A DNA stretch of 64,000 nt from Sphingomonas hominis (GCF_013328205.1 NZ_JABULH010000005.1:186001-250000), one strand, 5' to 3'. Counted from the first letter of the stretch, positions 42,354 through 51,864 are shown. Notes: generated by a model not told the origin, from the letters alone. Program-made: numbers and translations.

Positions 42354-44615
42354 ATGGCCAAGCAACACGACGATCGCCCCGATTTCACGCCCTACACCGG
42401 TCCGTCCGGCGGCTGGGGGTCGATGCGCTCGCTCGCCGACATCGTCCCACGTGAGAAGAACCCGGTCGAGACCTCGGCCGAGCTGCTGCGGCAGAACAAG
42501 CACGACGGGTTCATGTGCGTCAGTTGCGCCTGGTCGAAGCCATACCCGCCCAACCCGGCCGAATTCTGCGAGAACGGCGCCAAGGCGACCGCGTGGGAGA
42601 TCACCAGCCAGCGTGTCACGCCCGACTTCTTCCGCGCCAACACGCTGACGGCGCTACGTGAGTGGAGCGACTACCGGCTGGAGGAAGCCGGGCGGCTGAC
42701 CCATCCGATGAAATATGACGCGGCGAGCGACAAATATATCGTCGTGCCGTGGGAGATGGCGTTCAAGGAGATCGGCGCCAAACTGAAGAGTCTCGCGCCG
42801 AAGTCAGTGGTCTTCTACGCCTCGGGCCGCGCCAGCCTCGAAACTTCGTACATGTACCAGCTGCTCGCGCGCATGTACGGCAATCAGAACCTACCCGATT
42901 CGTCGAACATGTGCCACGAGTCGACCTCGGTCGGATTGAAGGCGGCGATCGGCGTTCCGGTCGGCACGACCCGACTGGAGGATTTCGACACCACCGACTG
43001 CATCCTGCACTTCGGGCAGAATGTCGCGACCAACAGCCCGCGGATGCTCCACCAGCTCCGCTCGGCGCGGAAGCGCGGCGTGCCGATCATCGTGTTCAAT
43101 CCCTTGCGCGAGCGCGGACTCGAGCGCTTCACCGATCCGCAGAACCCGATCGAGATGGCGACGGGCGGCGAGACGCGGATCGCGACGCAATATCATCAGG
43201 TGCGCGCGGGCGGCGATCTCGCAGCGATGATGGGGATGGCGAAGTGGCTGATCGAGCACGACCGGCTCGATCACGAGTTCATCGCGGCGAACACGCATGA
43301 TTTCGACGCCTTCGCCGCGAAAGCGCGCGCGACGACCTGGGACGAGATCGAGCGCGAGTCCGGGCTGACGCGCGACGCCTTGTCGATGGCGGCGGAGGTG
43401 TACGGCCGAGCGAACGCGACGATCGCAATCTACGGCATGGGGCTGACGCAGCACGTCAAGGGCGTCGACAATGTACGGATGCTCGTCAACCTGCTGCTGC
43501 TGCGCGGCAATATCGGCAAGCCCGGCGCGGGTCCGACGCCGGTGCGTGGCCATTCCAATGTGCAGGGGCAACGCACCGTTGGCATCACCGAGAAGCCCGA
43601 GCTCGCCCCGCTCGACGCGCTGGCCGAACGCTACGGCTTCGAGCCGCCGCGCGAGAAGGGTACCGACACGGTCGAGGCGTGTCGCGGCATCATCGACGGC
43701 AGCGTGCGCGGCTTCGTGTCGCTCGGCGGCAATTTCGTCCGCGCCACGCCCGAGACGCGGTTGATGGAGGAAGGCTGGCGTCAGCTCGACCTGTCGGTGC
43801 AGATCGCGACCAAGCTCAACCGCAGCCACCTGATCCCCGCTGCCGGCGATACCTGGCTGCTGCCGTGCCTGGGCCGGATCGAGCGCGACCTGCAGGCGAC
43901 CGGCGCGCAGCACGTGACGATGGAGGATTCGACCAGCGTCATCCACCCGTCGTTCGGCAAGGTCGACCCCGCCAGCCCGCACCTGCTGTCCGAACCCGCG
44001 ATCGTCGCGGGGATTGCCAAGGAAACGCTCGACCCCAATCCGCGCGCGCCGTGGGATGTCTGGGTCGGCGACTACGCGCTGGTGCGCGACGAGATCGCGG
44101 CAATCTACCCGAACTTCTTCGAGCGCTTCAACGAGCGGTTGAAGGAGCCGGGCGGGTTCTGGAAGGGCAACAAGGCCGCCGGGCGCGAGTGGGACACGCC
44201 GACCAAGAAGGCCGAGTTCATCGTGCCCGACGTGCTCAACGCCACCGGCTTCACCGACGCCGACGGCCGTTATCGCATGCTGACGGTGCGGTCGAACGAC
44301 CAGTTCAACACCACGATCTACGGCTATTCCGACCGTTTCCGCGGCATCAACGGCACCCGGCAGGTGGTGATGATGAGCCCCGCCGATATCGCCGAACGTG
44401 GCCTGTCGGAGGGACAGAAGGTGACGCTGGTAGGCGACGCGGAAGACAACGTCTCGCGCCGCGTCGAAGGCCTGATGGTGGTCGCGCGCGACGTGCCCAA
44501 GGGCTGCGTCGCGACCTATTATCCCGAGTGCAACCCGCTGATCGCGCTGGAGCACCACGCTGAGGAGAGCCACGTCCCCGCCGCCAAGTCGGTGCCGGTG
44601 CGGATCGAGGTCTGA
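42354..44615 (+). CDS. FdhF/YdeP-family molybdopterin oxidoreductase
   Basis: 753-residue bis-MGD molybdoenzyme without a signal peptide, so cytosolic. CVSCAW with a later Cys (EFCENGAKATAWE) resembles the YdeP N-terminus; LPDSSNMCHESTSVGLKAAI is the region around the Mo site, with Cys rather than selenocysteine; the C-terminal MGD-binding domain has NDQFNTTIYGYSDRFRGI. YdeP-type proteins resemble formate dehydrogenase H but their substrate is not settled. Its sulfurtransferase is encoded directly upstream. A strong hairpin follows. Confidence 0.88.
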   Translation: MAKQHDDRPDFTPYTGPSGGWGSMRSLADIVPREKNPVETSAELLRQNKHDGFMCVSCAWSKPYPPNPAEFCENGAKATAWEITSQRVTPDFFRANTLTALREWSDYRLEEAGRLTHPMKYDAASDKYIVVPWEMAFKEIGAKLKSLAPKSVVFYASGRASLETSYMYQLLARMYGNQNLPDSSNMCHESTSVGLKAAIGVPVGTTRLEDFDTTDCILHFGQNVATNSPRMLHQLRSARKRGVPIIVFNPLRERGLERFTDPQNPIEMATGGETRIATQYHQVRAGGDLAAMMGMAKWLIEHDRLDHEFIAANTHDFDAFAAKARATTWDEIERESGLTRDALSMAAEVYGRANATIAIYGMGLTQHVKGVDNVRMLVNLLLLRGNIGKPGAGPTPVRGHSNVQGQRTVGITEKPELAPLDALAERYGFEPPREKGTDTVEACRGIIDGSVRGFVSLGGNFVRATPETRLMEEGWRQLDLSVQIATKLNRSHLIPAAGDTWLLPCLGRIERDLQATGAQHVTMEDSTSVIHPSFGKVDPASPHLLSEPAIVAGIAKETLDPNPRAPWDVWVGDYALVRDEIAAIYPNFFERFNERLKEPGGFWKGNKAAGREWDTPTKKAEFIVPDVLNATGFTDADGRYRMLTVRSNDQFNTTIYGYSDRFRGINGTRQVVMMSPADIAERGLSEGQKVTLVGDAEDNVSRRVEGLMVVARDVPKGCVATYYPECNPLIALEHHAEESHVPAAKSVPVRIEV

Positions 44616-44621
44616 GCACGG

Positions 44622-44649
44622 GCCGGCTCGGGCTGGTGTCCGAGCCGGC
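44622..44649 (+). terminator. Hairpin after the molybdoenzyme gene
   Basis: GCCGGCTCGG-gctggtgt-CCGAGCCGGC, a perfect 10-bp stem 6 nt after the stop. No T-run follows, but the stem strength and position fit a transcript end. Confidence 0.6.
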
Positions 44650-44923
44650 TTACCGATCGATGAAGTTCTTCGCTGAACGGTCGACTGTTCCTTTCACCGT
44701 CGTTCCGGGATGCCGTTTCTTATCCGTGCTGGGGAAATGATCCGACCACGAGCCAGGTGCGTGTCAGGCAGATAAACGGTGCTTGTGAGCAATCAGCCTG
44801 ATGCAGATGGCGGGAGACGTTCCGCTCCAACCGTCATCTGCCGTGCAAACCTCAACCGGGCATAATTCCGCGACAAACGGCGTTTAGCGCGGCGTGGCCC
44901 ATGATCGGGCGCGGGAGAGTGAC
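44650..44923. other. Leader region of the TonB-dependent receptor
   Basis: About 270 bp upstream of the receptor gene. It contains an 11-bp imperfect hairpin (44803-44841), a -10-like CATAAT (44861-44866) without a good -35, and the ribosome binding site GGGAGAG. No gene is evident and no Fur-like palindrome was noticed. Confidence 0.45.
44803..44841 (+). other. Leader hairpin before the TonB-dependent receptor
   Basis: GCAGATGGCGG and CCGTCATCTGC pair over 11 bp (one G-T) with a 17-nt loop. It lies upstream of the CATAAT box, so it may be a DNA operator rather than an RNA leader element if that box is real. Confidence 0.4.
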
Positions 44924-47764
44924 GTGCGTTTGTTCCTGTTGCTGGCGACCACCGCCGCGGTGCCGGCCTGGGCGCAAACCACGCCCACGCCGTCGTCCGA
45001 CCCCGCGAACGTTACCACCTCCGTCACCGCTGCGCCGGCAGCGCAGGGCACATCGCTCGTCGATCCCGCAGCCGCGCAGACGCCGCCCGCGCTGCCGCCC
45101 GCCGGATCGCCGAGCGACGCCGCCGCCGCCACAGCCGAGGCGCAGGGAGAGGCGGGCGAGGGTGAGGAGATCGTCGTCACGGGCCGCAAGCCGGTCGGCA
45201 GCGTGGTGGGCGACATCCCGCCCGAGCAGACCTTGTCTCCCGCCGACATCCGCAGCTATGGCGTCAGCTCGGTCGCCGACCTGCTGACCGAACTCAGCCC
45301 GCAGACGCGCTCGGGTCGAGGATCAGGCGGCGCGCCCGTCGTGCTGCTCAACGGGCGGCGGATCGGCGGCTTCTCCGAAATTCGCGACCTGCCGACCGAG
45401 GCGATCCTGCGCGTTGAGATCCTGCCCGAGGAGGTCGCGCTCAAATATGGCTATCGCGCCGACCAGCGCGTGGTGAACTTCGTGCTGCGCCCGCGTTTCC
45501 GCGCCTACACGCTCGAGCTCGACGACCGCATCGCCACCGATGGCGGGCGCAACCAGCCCGAGGTCGAGGGCGACTGGTTGCGCGTCAACCGTACCGGGCG
45601 CACCAGCATCCACCTCGAATACAATCAAGCGAGTGCGCTGAGCGAGGCGGAGCGCGGCATCATCCAGGCGCCCGGCGGTGCGGCGAGCGCGGGCAATGTG
45701 ACGCTCGCCGATGGCACCATTCTGGGGGTGCCCGCGGCGGCGGCGAACGGCGCGCTCGCGGCGGGCGACTTCCTCGCCACCGCCAACCCGAGCGATCAGG
45801 CGCGGTTCCGTACGCTGCTGCCCGAAACCAAGAGCTTTCAGGCAAACGGCGTCTACGCCACCAGCCTGACTGACCGCATCGGCGCGACGTTCAACGCGCG
45901 CGTCGAACATAATGTGAGCGACGCCGACCGCGGGCTCGTTGCGGGCGCGTTCACCCTGCCCACGGGCACGCCCTTCTCGCCTTTCGCCGAGGACGCGCGC
46001 GTGACCCGCGCCTTTCCCGAACTCGGCGCGCTCGGCCAGCATGTCGAGAGCACCGACGCGCATCTGGGTGCAAGCGCCAACGGCGACCAGGGGCGCTGGC
46101 GCTGGACGGTCAACGCCAATGCCGATTACGCCGCCAGCAACACGCGCACGCAGACCGGGCTGGACACGACCGCGTTCCAGGCGCTGCTCGACGCGGGCAA
46201 TGCGATCGCCAATCCGTTCGGCACGTTCGACCTCGTGCGGACGCCCGACAATCTCGGCCGCTCGCGCTCGACCAACCTGTCGCTCGATACGCTGGCGACC
46301 GGGCCATTGTTCTCGCTACCCGCGGGCGACGCCAACACCAGCATCCGTGTCGGCGCGTCGAGCGCAGATTTCTCCAGCCGTTCGACGCGTGCGGGCGTGG
46401 TGCAGCAGCCCGACATTTCGCGCGACATCGGCAACGCGCAGGTGAACCTCGACCTGCCGATCGCCAGCCGCTCGCGCGGGGTGCTGAGCGCCATCGGCGA
46501 CTTCTCGCTCAACGCGAACGTTGCGGCGGATCACCTGTCGGATTTTGGCACCTTGTGGACGCTCGGCTACGGCGCGAACTGGTCGCCGCTGCGCGGGCTG
46601 CGGCTGATCTACTCGGTGACCGAGGAGGACGAGGCACCCAGCGCGCAGCAGCTCGGCAACCCGCAGGTGCCGACCGCGGGGGTTCGCGTGTTCGACTACG
46701 TCCGCGGCACCACCGCGACCGTCACCACGGTGACCGGCGGCAACCTCGCGCTGCGCGCCGACACGCGCCACGTGACCAAGCTGGGCGCGACGCTACAGCC
46801 GTGGTCGGAGCGCGACATTAACCTGATCGCCAATTACGTCACCGAGCGCGTCGACGATCCGATCGCGAGCTTCCCCGCCGCCAGCGCCGCAATCGAGTCG
46901 GCGTTCCCGGATCGCTTCACGCGCGTGAACGGCGATCTTGTCCGGCTCGATACCCGCCCGATCAACTTCGCGCGGCGCGAGCGATCAGAGCTGCGCTACG
47001 GCTTCAACGTCTCGTTCAAGCTCAAGTCAAAGATTCAGAAAGAGCTGGAAGCATTCCGCGCCGGCATCGGACCCAACCCGTTCGCCGGCCTGCGCCCGCC
47101 AGGTGGGCGCCGCCGCGATGGCGACGCGCAACCGGACGGCAGCGGCGCGCGCGCGGCCGCGAACGGTGGCGAGCAGCCGGCTGCTGCGCCCGCGGGCGAC
47201 GCACCGGGCGGGCGGCGCTTCGGTGGTGGTCGCGGCGGTGGTCGCGGCGGAGGACGCTTCGGCGGTGGCGCGGGCGGCGGGCGCGTGCAGTTTGCGCTTT
47301 ACCATACCTGGAACTTCACCAACCGCATGACGATCGCCGATGGCGGCCCGGTGCTCGACCTGCTGAACGGCGACGCGGTCGGCGGATCGGGCGGGCAGTC
47401 CCGCCACGAGATCGAGGGTCAGGCGGGTTACTCCAACAACGGCCTGGGCGCGCGCGCGTCGCTCAACTTCCAGAGCGCGACGCGGGTCAATGGTGGCACG
47501 CCGACCAGCCCGCAGACGCTCAATTTCGGCAGCCTGACGAGGCTCAACCTGCGCTTGTTCGCCGACATGGGGCAGCGGGTCGACTGGGTGCGCGCGCATC
47601 CGTGGCTGCGCGGCACGCGTGTCACGCTGTCGCTCGACAATGCGTTCAACCAGCGTCAGCGCGTGACCGACGGCACCGGCACGGTGCCGATCGGCTTTCA
47701 GCCGGGCTATCTCGACCCGCTCGGCCGTACGATCCGGGTGTCGGTCAGGAAGCTGTTCTTCTAA
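44924..47764 (+). CDS. TonB-dependent outer-membrane receptor
   Basis: 946 residues. The GTG at 44924 gives a clean signal peptide (VRLFLLLATTAAVPAWAQ) and follows GGGAGAG. A Pro/Ala-rich stretch precedes EGEEIVVTGRK, the usual TonB-box/plug entry; the plug has SVADLLTELSPQTRSG and VVLLNGRRIGGF; the barrel ends in IRVSVRKLFF. Near 47209-47285 it carries an Arg/Gly-repeat insert (RFGGGRGGGRGGG), unusual inside a barrel protein. The ligand is unknown. It ends 4 nt into the convergent importer gene. Confidence 0.85.
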   Translation: MRLFLLLATTAAVPAWAQTTPTPSSDPANVTTSVTAAPAAQGTSLVDPAAAQTPPALPPAGSPSDAAAATAEAQGEAGEGEEIVVTGRKPVGSVVGDIPPEQTLSPADIRSYGVSSVADLLTELSPQTRSGRGSGGAPVVLLNGRRIGGFSEIRDLPTEAILRVEILPEEVALKYGYRADQRVVNFVLRPRFRAYTLELDDRIATDGGRNQPEVEGDWLRVNRTGRTSIHLEYNQASALSEAERGIIQAPGGAASAGNVTLADGTILGVPAAAANGALAAGDFLATANPSDQARFRTLLPETKSFQANGVYATSLTDRIGATFNARVEHNVSDADRGLVAGAFTLPTGTPFSPFAEDARVTRAFPELGALGQHVESTDAHLGASANGDQGRWRWTVNANADYAASNTRTQTGLDTTAFQALLDAGNAIANPFGTFDLVRTPDNLGRSRSTNLSLDTLATGPLFSLPAGDANTSIRVGASSADFSSRSTRAGVVQQPDISRDIGNAQVNLDLPIASRSRGVLSAIGDFSLNANVAADHLSDFGTLWTLGYGANWSPLRGLRLIYSVTEEDEAPSAQQLGNPQVPTAGVRVFDYVRGTTATVTTVTGGNLALRADTRHVTKLGATLQPWSERDINLIANYVTERVDDPIASFPAASAAIESAFPDRFTRVNGDLVRLDTRPINFARRERSELRYGFNVSFKLKSKIQKELEAFRAGIGPNPFAGLRPPGGRRRDGDAQPDGSGARAAANGGEQPAAAPAGDAPGGRRFGGGRGGGRGGGRFGGGAGGGRVQFALYHTWNFTNRMTIADGGPVLDLLNGDAVGGSGGQSRHEIEGQAGYSNNGLGARASLNFQSATRVNGGTPTSPQTLNFGSLTRLNLRLFADMGQRVDWVRAHPWLRGTRVTLSLDNAFNQRQRVTDGTGTVPIGFQPGYLDPLGRTIRVSVRKLFF

Positions 47765-49287
47765 CGCCCGATCCTGCTCGCCAGCCAGCGTGCGGCGGCC
47801 TCGGGCGTTGCCTTGTCGCGGTCGCGGTCAACCATGTAGTTCGCCTCGCGCATCGCTGCGACCGGGATCGCGCCGACCAGCGGGCGTAATGCGGCGAGGA
47901 AACGCGCGTCCTGCCGGCGCGTGGGCGCGACGAGCAGGATCGCGTCATAGCCCGGGATCGCGCGCTTCGGGTCGGTGAGTGTCACCAGCCGGTCGGCCGC
48001 GATCCGTCCATCGGAGGAGAAGGCGCTGATTACGTCGGCGCGCCCGCTCTCCAACGCGCGGTACATAAAGGTCGGGCTGTACGGCGTGGCAGCGGCGAAC
48101 CGCATCGGATAGGCGCGGCGGATCGCCGCCCACTCGGCGCGATCGAGGAATTCCAGGTCGGCGCCCAGCTTCAACTGCGGGGAGGCGGCGGCGAGATCGG
48201 CGAGCGAGGCGATCCCGCGTTTCCGGGCGTCGTCACCGCGCATCGCGAAGGCGTAGGCATTCTCGAACCCGAGTGCACCGACGAGCCCGACTCCGCGTGT
48301 ACGGCCGGCCCAGTCGGCGATCGCGCGCACCTGCTCGGCCCGCGGCGGCACGTCGGTGCGCTTCATCTCGCCCGCCCAGATCGTCCCGGCGTAATCGACG
48401 TAGGCGTCGATTTCGCCACTTGCCACCGCACCGAACGCCACCGCGGAGCCGAGCCCGTCGCGGTATTGGACGGTGTAGCCCGCTTTGCTGAGCCGATCGC
48501 CGATCAGTCGCGCGAGGATGTACTGCTCGGAAAAATTCTTGGCGCCGATCACCACCACCCGGTCGCCGCCGCGTGCCCACAGCGGCGCGCTCGCCGCCAC
48601 CGTCGCCACCGCCAGCGCTGCCACCGCACCCCAGGTCAGCCAGCCGCGCCGCGTCCGCGCGCCATGCTCGGCCAGCCCCAGCAGCGCGTCGACCGCCAGC
48701 GCGAGCGCCGCCGCCGACACGCACCCCGCGATTACCAGCGTCCACGCCTGCGTCTGCAGCCCTGCGAAGATCAGGTCGCCCAGACTCGGTTGCCCGACGG
48801 TGGTCGACAGCGTCGCCGCGCCGATTGTCCAGACGGCCGCCGTACGGATGCCCGCCATCGCGACCGGCAGGACGAGTGGTATCTCGACCAGCCTAAGCTT
48901 CTGCGTCGGCGTCATCCCGACCCCGTCCGCCGCCTCCAGCACAGCGGGATCGATGCCCGTCAGCCCGGTCACCAGATTGCGGATGATCGGCAGCAGCGCG
49001 TAGAGCGTCAGCGCGAGGAGTGCCGGCAGGAAGCCGAGCGCCGGCACGCCGCCGCCGACCACGCCCGACACCGATAGCAAGACGGGATAGAACAGCGCCA
49101 GCAGCGCGAGGCTGGGCACGGTCTGCACCAGGCTCGCGAACCCCAGCGTCACGCGCGCGACTCGCGGACGCCTGGCCGACCACCAGCCGAGCGGCAGCGC
49201 GATGCCGAGCGCCAGCACCAGCGCGCACATCGCGAGCAGCAAATGCTGCGCGGCGAGCGCGGGGACGCGGGCGAAGGCGTCGCTCAC
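47761..49287 (-). CDS. Betaine-type ABC importer: fused permease and binding protein
   Basis: 508 residues. The first half (about 1-215) is a BPD-type permease with several helices and the EAADGVGMTPTQKLRLVEIP coupling loop; a linker helix (about 220-240) leads to a substrate-binding domain (about 243-508) starting VVVIGAKNFSEQYILARLIG, the OpuAC/OpuCC-type domain, so the binder is tethered on the periplasmic face. Such fusions import glycine betaine, choline or related osmolytes. GTG start overlapping the ATPase stop (GTGA). Confidence 0.9.
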   Translation of the reverse strand: MSDAFARVPALAAQHLLLAMCALVLALGIALPLGWWSARRPRVARVTLGFASLVQTVPSLALLALFYPVLLSVSGVVGGGVPALGFLPALLALTLYALLPIIRNLVTGLTGIDPAVLEAADGVGMTPTQKLRLVEIPLVLPVAMAGIRTAAVWTIGAATLSTTVGQPSLGDLIFAGLQTQAWTLVIAGCVSAAALALAVDALLGLAEHGARTRRGWLTWGAVAALAVATVAASAPLWARGGDRVVVIGAKNFSEQYILARLIGDRLSKAGYTVQYRDGLGSAVAFGAVASGEIDAYVDYAGTIWAGEMKRTDVPPRAEQVRAIADWAGRTRGVGLVGALGFENAYAFAMRGDDARKRGIASLADLAAASPQLKLGADLEFLDRAEWAAIRRAYPMRFAAATPYSPTFMYRALESGRADVISAFSSDGRIAADRLVTLTDPKRAIPGYDAILLVAPTRRQDARFLAALRPLVGAIPVAAMREANYMVDRDRDKATPEAAARWLASRIGR

Positions 49288-50090
49288 GTGGCACCTCGGC
49301 CGAGCGCCGCGATCCGCTCGGCCTGCGCGCGCGGCACTGCGACCAGCGCTTGCGCGGTGTCGCCGCCTTCACCGCGCATCAGCGCCGCCGGCGTGGTGTC
49401 GGCGGCGATCCGCCCACCCTCCATCACCAGCACGCGCTCCGCGTCGAGCAGCGCCTCGGCCATGTCGTGCGTCACCATCAGCACGGTCAGCCCGCGCTTG
49501 CGCTGCAACCGCGCGATCGCCCGGCCCAGCGTGTCGCGCGTGACCGGATCGAGCGCGCCGAACGGCTCGTCCATCAGCAAGAGCCCCGGATCGGTCGCCA
49601 GCGCGCGCGCGACGCCGACGCGCTGCCGCTGCCCGCCCGACAGTTCCGCGGGCATCCGGCCGCCGAGTGCGCGCGGCAGTTCAACGGTGTCGAGCAGCGC
49701 CTCTACGCGTGCCGGGTCGCTGCGACGCTCGAATCTCAGCGGCAGCGCGATATTTTCCGCCACCGACAAATGCGGGAACAATCCCACGTTCTGGAACACG
49801 TAGCCGATCCGTCGCCGGACTTGCCAAGCCGGCCCCTCGCTCACGTCGACGCCGTCGATCAGCACGCGGCCGTCGCTCGGCGGGATCAGTCGGTTGACCG
49901 TCTTGAGCAGCGTCGACTTGCCCGATCCCGATGCGCCGACCAGCGCGACGAAACTGCCCGCCGTGACCTCGCACGACACCGCGTCGACCGCGACCGTGCC
50001 GTCGGCGTAGCGCTTGGTCACGCGTTCGAACGTCACCCCAGGCCCGGATGGCGATCGGCCGGTTCGTGGTTGCCCGGATTTTTCTGGCAT
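49284..50090 (-). CDS. Betaine-type ABC importer ATPase
   Basis: 268-residue ATPase of the ProV/OpuCA type. Walker A LVGASGSGKSTLLKTVNRLI (the KTVNRL run is typical of this subfamily); Q-loop GYVFQNVGLFPHLSVAEN; signature ELSGGQRQRVGVARAL; Walker B LLLMDEPFGALDP; H-loop VTHDMAEA. It has no C-terminal CBS domains, which often sense ionic strength in relatives. It is first in the two-gene importer operon and divergent from the SDR gene. Confidence 0.9.
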   Translation of the reverse strand: MPEKSGQPRTGRSPSGPGVTFERVTKRYADGTVAVDAVSCEVTAGSFVALVGASGSGKSTLLKTVNRLIPPSDGRVLIDGVDVSEGPAWQVRRRIGYVFQNVGLFPHLSVAENIALPLRFERRSDPARVEALLDTVELPRALGGRMPAELSGGQRQRVGVARALATDPGLLLMDEPFGALDPVTRDTLGRAIARLQRKRGLTVLMVTHDMAEALLDAERVLVMEGGRIAADTTPAALMRGEGGDTAQALVAVPRAQAERIAALGRGAT

Positions 50091-50140
50091 CGCGCACGAC
50101 GATGCGGGAAGGATGCCCGCGGAACAAGAGGAGAGGGTGG

Positions 50141-50926
50141 ATGCAGGCGATCCTGATCACCGGCGGCGGTTCGGGCATCGGGCGCGCGGTGGCGCAATTG
50201 TTCGCGGGGCACGGCTGGCGCGTCGGGCTCGCCGACGTCGATCGCGGCGGCCTGCGCGACACCGCCGCGCTGTTGCCCTCAGAGCGCACCACCACGCACC
50301 AGATGGACGTGCGTGATCCCAGCGAATGGGAGCATCTGCTCGACGAGTTTGCGTCTTCAAGCGGTGGTCGGCTCGACGTGTTGTTCAACAACGCCGGTAT
50401 CGCGCTCGGCGGGCCGTTCGGCGAGCTGTCGCTCGACGCGCTCGACCGCGTGATTGACATCAACTTTCGCGGCGTCGCCTACGGCGCGCGCATGGCCTAT
50501 CCGTATTTGAAGGCAACGCCGGGATCGTGCCTGCTCAACACCGCCTCTGCGAGCGCGATCTACGGCTCGGCCGGGCTCGCGGCCTATTCGGCGACCAAGT
50601 TCGCGGTGCGCGGGCTGACCGAGGCGTTAGACGCCGAATGGGCGGCGGAGGGTATCAAGGTGCGCAGCCTGATGCCCGGCTTCGTCGACACTGCGCTCCT
50701 CAACACCGGGCTGCCCGGCACCAATCGCAGCGTGCGCGAGGCGGTGGTCGCGGCCAAGCTGGAGTTCACGCCGGTCGAGGCAGTGGCTGAGGCGGCGTGG
50801 AACGCGGTGCACAGCGACAAAGTGCACGCGGTGATCGGTCCGACCGCGCGGCGGCTGACCTTTGCCGCGCGCTGGATGCCCGGACGCGTCCGCCGGATGA
50901 TGAAGACGCGCGCGCTCGGGCGTTAA
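50141..50926 (+). CDS. Short-chain dehydrogenase/reductase
   Basis: 261-residue classical SDR. NAD(P) motif ILITGGGSGIGRAVAQLF; Asp in GLADVDRG after strand 2 suggests NAD preference; NNAGIALGG; catalytic Ser in LLNTASASAIYGSAGLAAYS and the Tyr/Lys in YSATKFAVRG. The ATG at 50141 is preceded by GAGGAGAGGG. It stands alone, so the substrate is not known. Its stop overlaps the convergent gene by 4 nt. Confidence 0.9.
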   Translation: MQAILITGGGSGIGRAVAQLFAGHGWRVGLADVDRGGLRDTAALLPSERTTTHQMDVRDPSEWEHLLDEFASSSGGRLDVLFNNAGIALGGPFGELSLDALDRVIDINFRGVAYGARMAYPYLKATPGSCLLNTASASAIYGSAGLAAYSATKFAVRGLTEALDAEWAAEGIKVRSLMPGFVDTALLNTGLPGTNRSVREAVVAAKLEFTPVEAVAEAAWNAVHSDKVHAVIGPTARRLTFAARWMPGRVRRMMKTRALGR

Positions 50927-51864
50927 TAGCAGGCGAGTTCGCCGCTCGCGTCGGAAACGCAGCGGCGCGCTGGCGGCGCACCCGCCGGGCGCGGCGCGGT
51001 GGGCACGCGAAGGCCGCGCCGTGTCGCCGGGGTGACCGCCGGAATGTCACGCAATTCGATGCGCGGCGCGGTCCCCGGGCCAGTCGCAGGAACGTCACGC
51101 CGCTCGACGCGCGACGCCACCATCGGGGCGGCGGCCCCCGGTGCGGGCGCCGCGGGCAGGGGACGCGGCTCCGCGGTGGCGGGGCCGACATCGGCGAACC
51201 ATGAGGCAGCACCGGTCTCGATCGTCACGTCGAACGATTGCAGATACACCAGATCGCGCCCGACCCGCGCCGGATCGACCCTCACCAATACGACGTCGAC
51301 CCCACCGGGACCGCGGCGCAGGAAGAATTGCCCCTGGTAGCGGATCGGCGAGCGCAGCCCCGGTGCGACGCGCCGGGCGTCGGCGAACTGCGCCGCCAGA
51401 TCGGTGAAATCCAGGATGGTGCGCGCCAGCCGCTTGGGCGCCGCGCAATCGAGCTTCGCACCCGCGGGATCGAGTGCGAGTGCCGGATCCAGGTCGAACG
51501 ACACCGTCAGGCCGTTGTCGCGCGCCACGATCGGCGCCGCCGCATCATCGAGCCGCAGGTCGGACGGCGCGACCGGCACGCCGAGCGTGGCCGCCGTCCC
51601 GATGCGGGACAGCGACAGCCGCAACGTGCCGCGTACCTTGCCGAGCGGCAGTCGCTGCTGCCGCGCGTAGTCGGAGTAAGCGAAGTCGAGGTAATCGCAC
51701 TTTACCTCGTTCAGCACGGTCGCCACCGGCACCAGTGCGGCGGGAGCCGGCAATGGCTCGCGCACCCGCGCCGCGGTCTGGTTCGCGAGCGAAAACAACG
51801 ACATCGTGCCAAGGATGATGACACCGATGGCGCGTCGCGCACGCGTGGCTGACAGGCCGGCCAT
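50923..51864 (-). CDS. Secreted hypothetical protein
   Basis: 313 residues, not recognised. A hydrophobic N-terminal segment (about 12-27, IGVIILGTMSLFSLAN) suggests export or a membrane anchor. The middle (VLNEVKCDYLDFAYSD, RVGRDLVYLQSFDVTIETGA) looks like a folded beta-rich domain with two Cys; the C-terminal 90 residues are Pro/Ala/Arg-rich and probably disordered, ending RRCVSDASGELACY with two further Cys. Neighbours give no clue. Confidence 0.65.
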   Translation of the reverse strand: MAGLSATRARRAIGVIILGTMSLFSLANQTAARVREPLPAPAALVPVATVLNEVKCDYLDFAYSDYARQQRLPLGKVRGTLRLSLSRIGTAATLGVPVAPSDLRLDDAAAPIVARDNGLTVSFDLDPALALDPAGAKLDCAAPKRLARTILDFTDLAAQFADARRVAPGLRSPIRYQGQFFLRRGPGGVDVVLVRVDPARVGRDLVYLQSFDVTIETGAASWFADVGPATAEPRPLPAAPAPGAAAPMVASRVERRDVPATGPGTAPRIELRDIPAVTPATRRGLRVPTAPRPAGAPPARRCVSDASGELACY

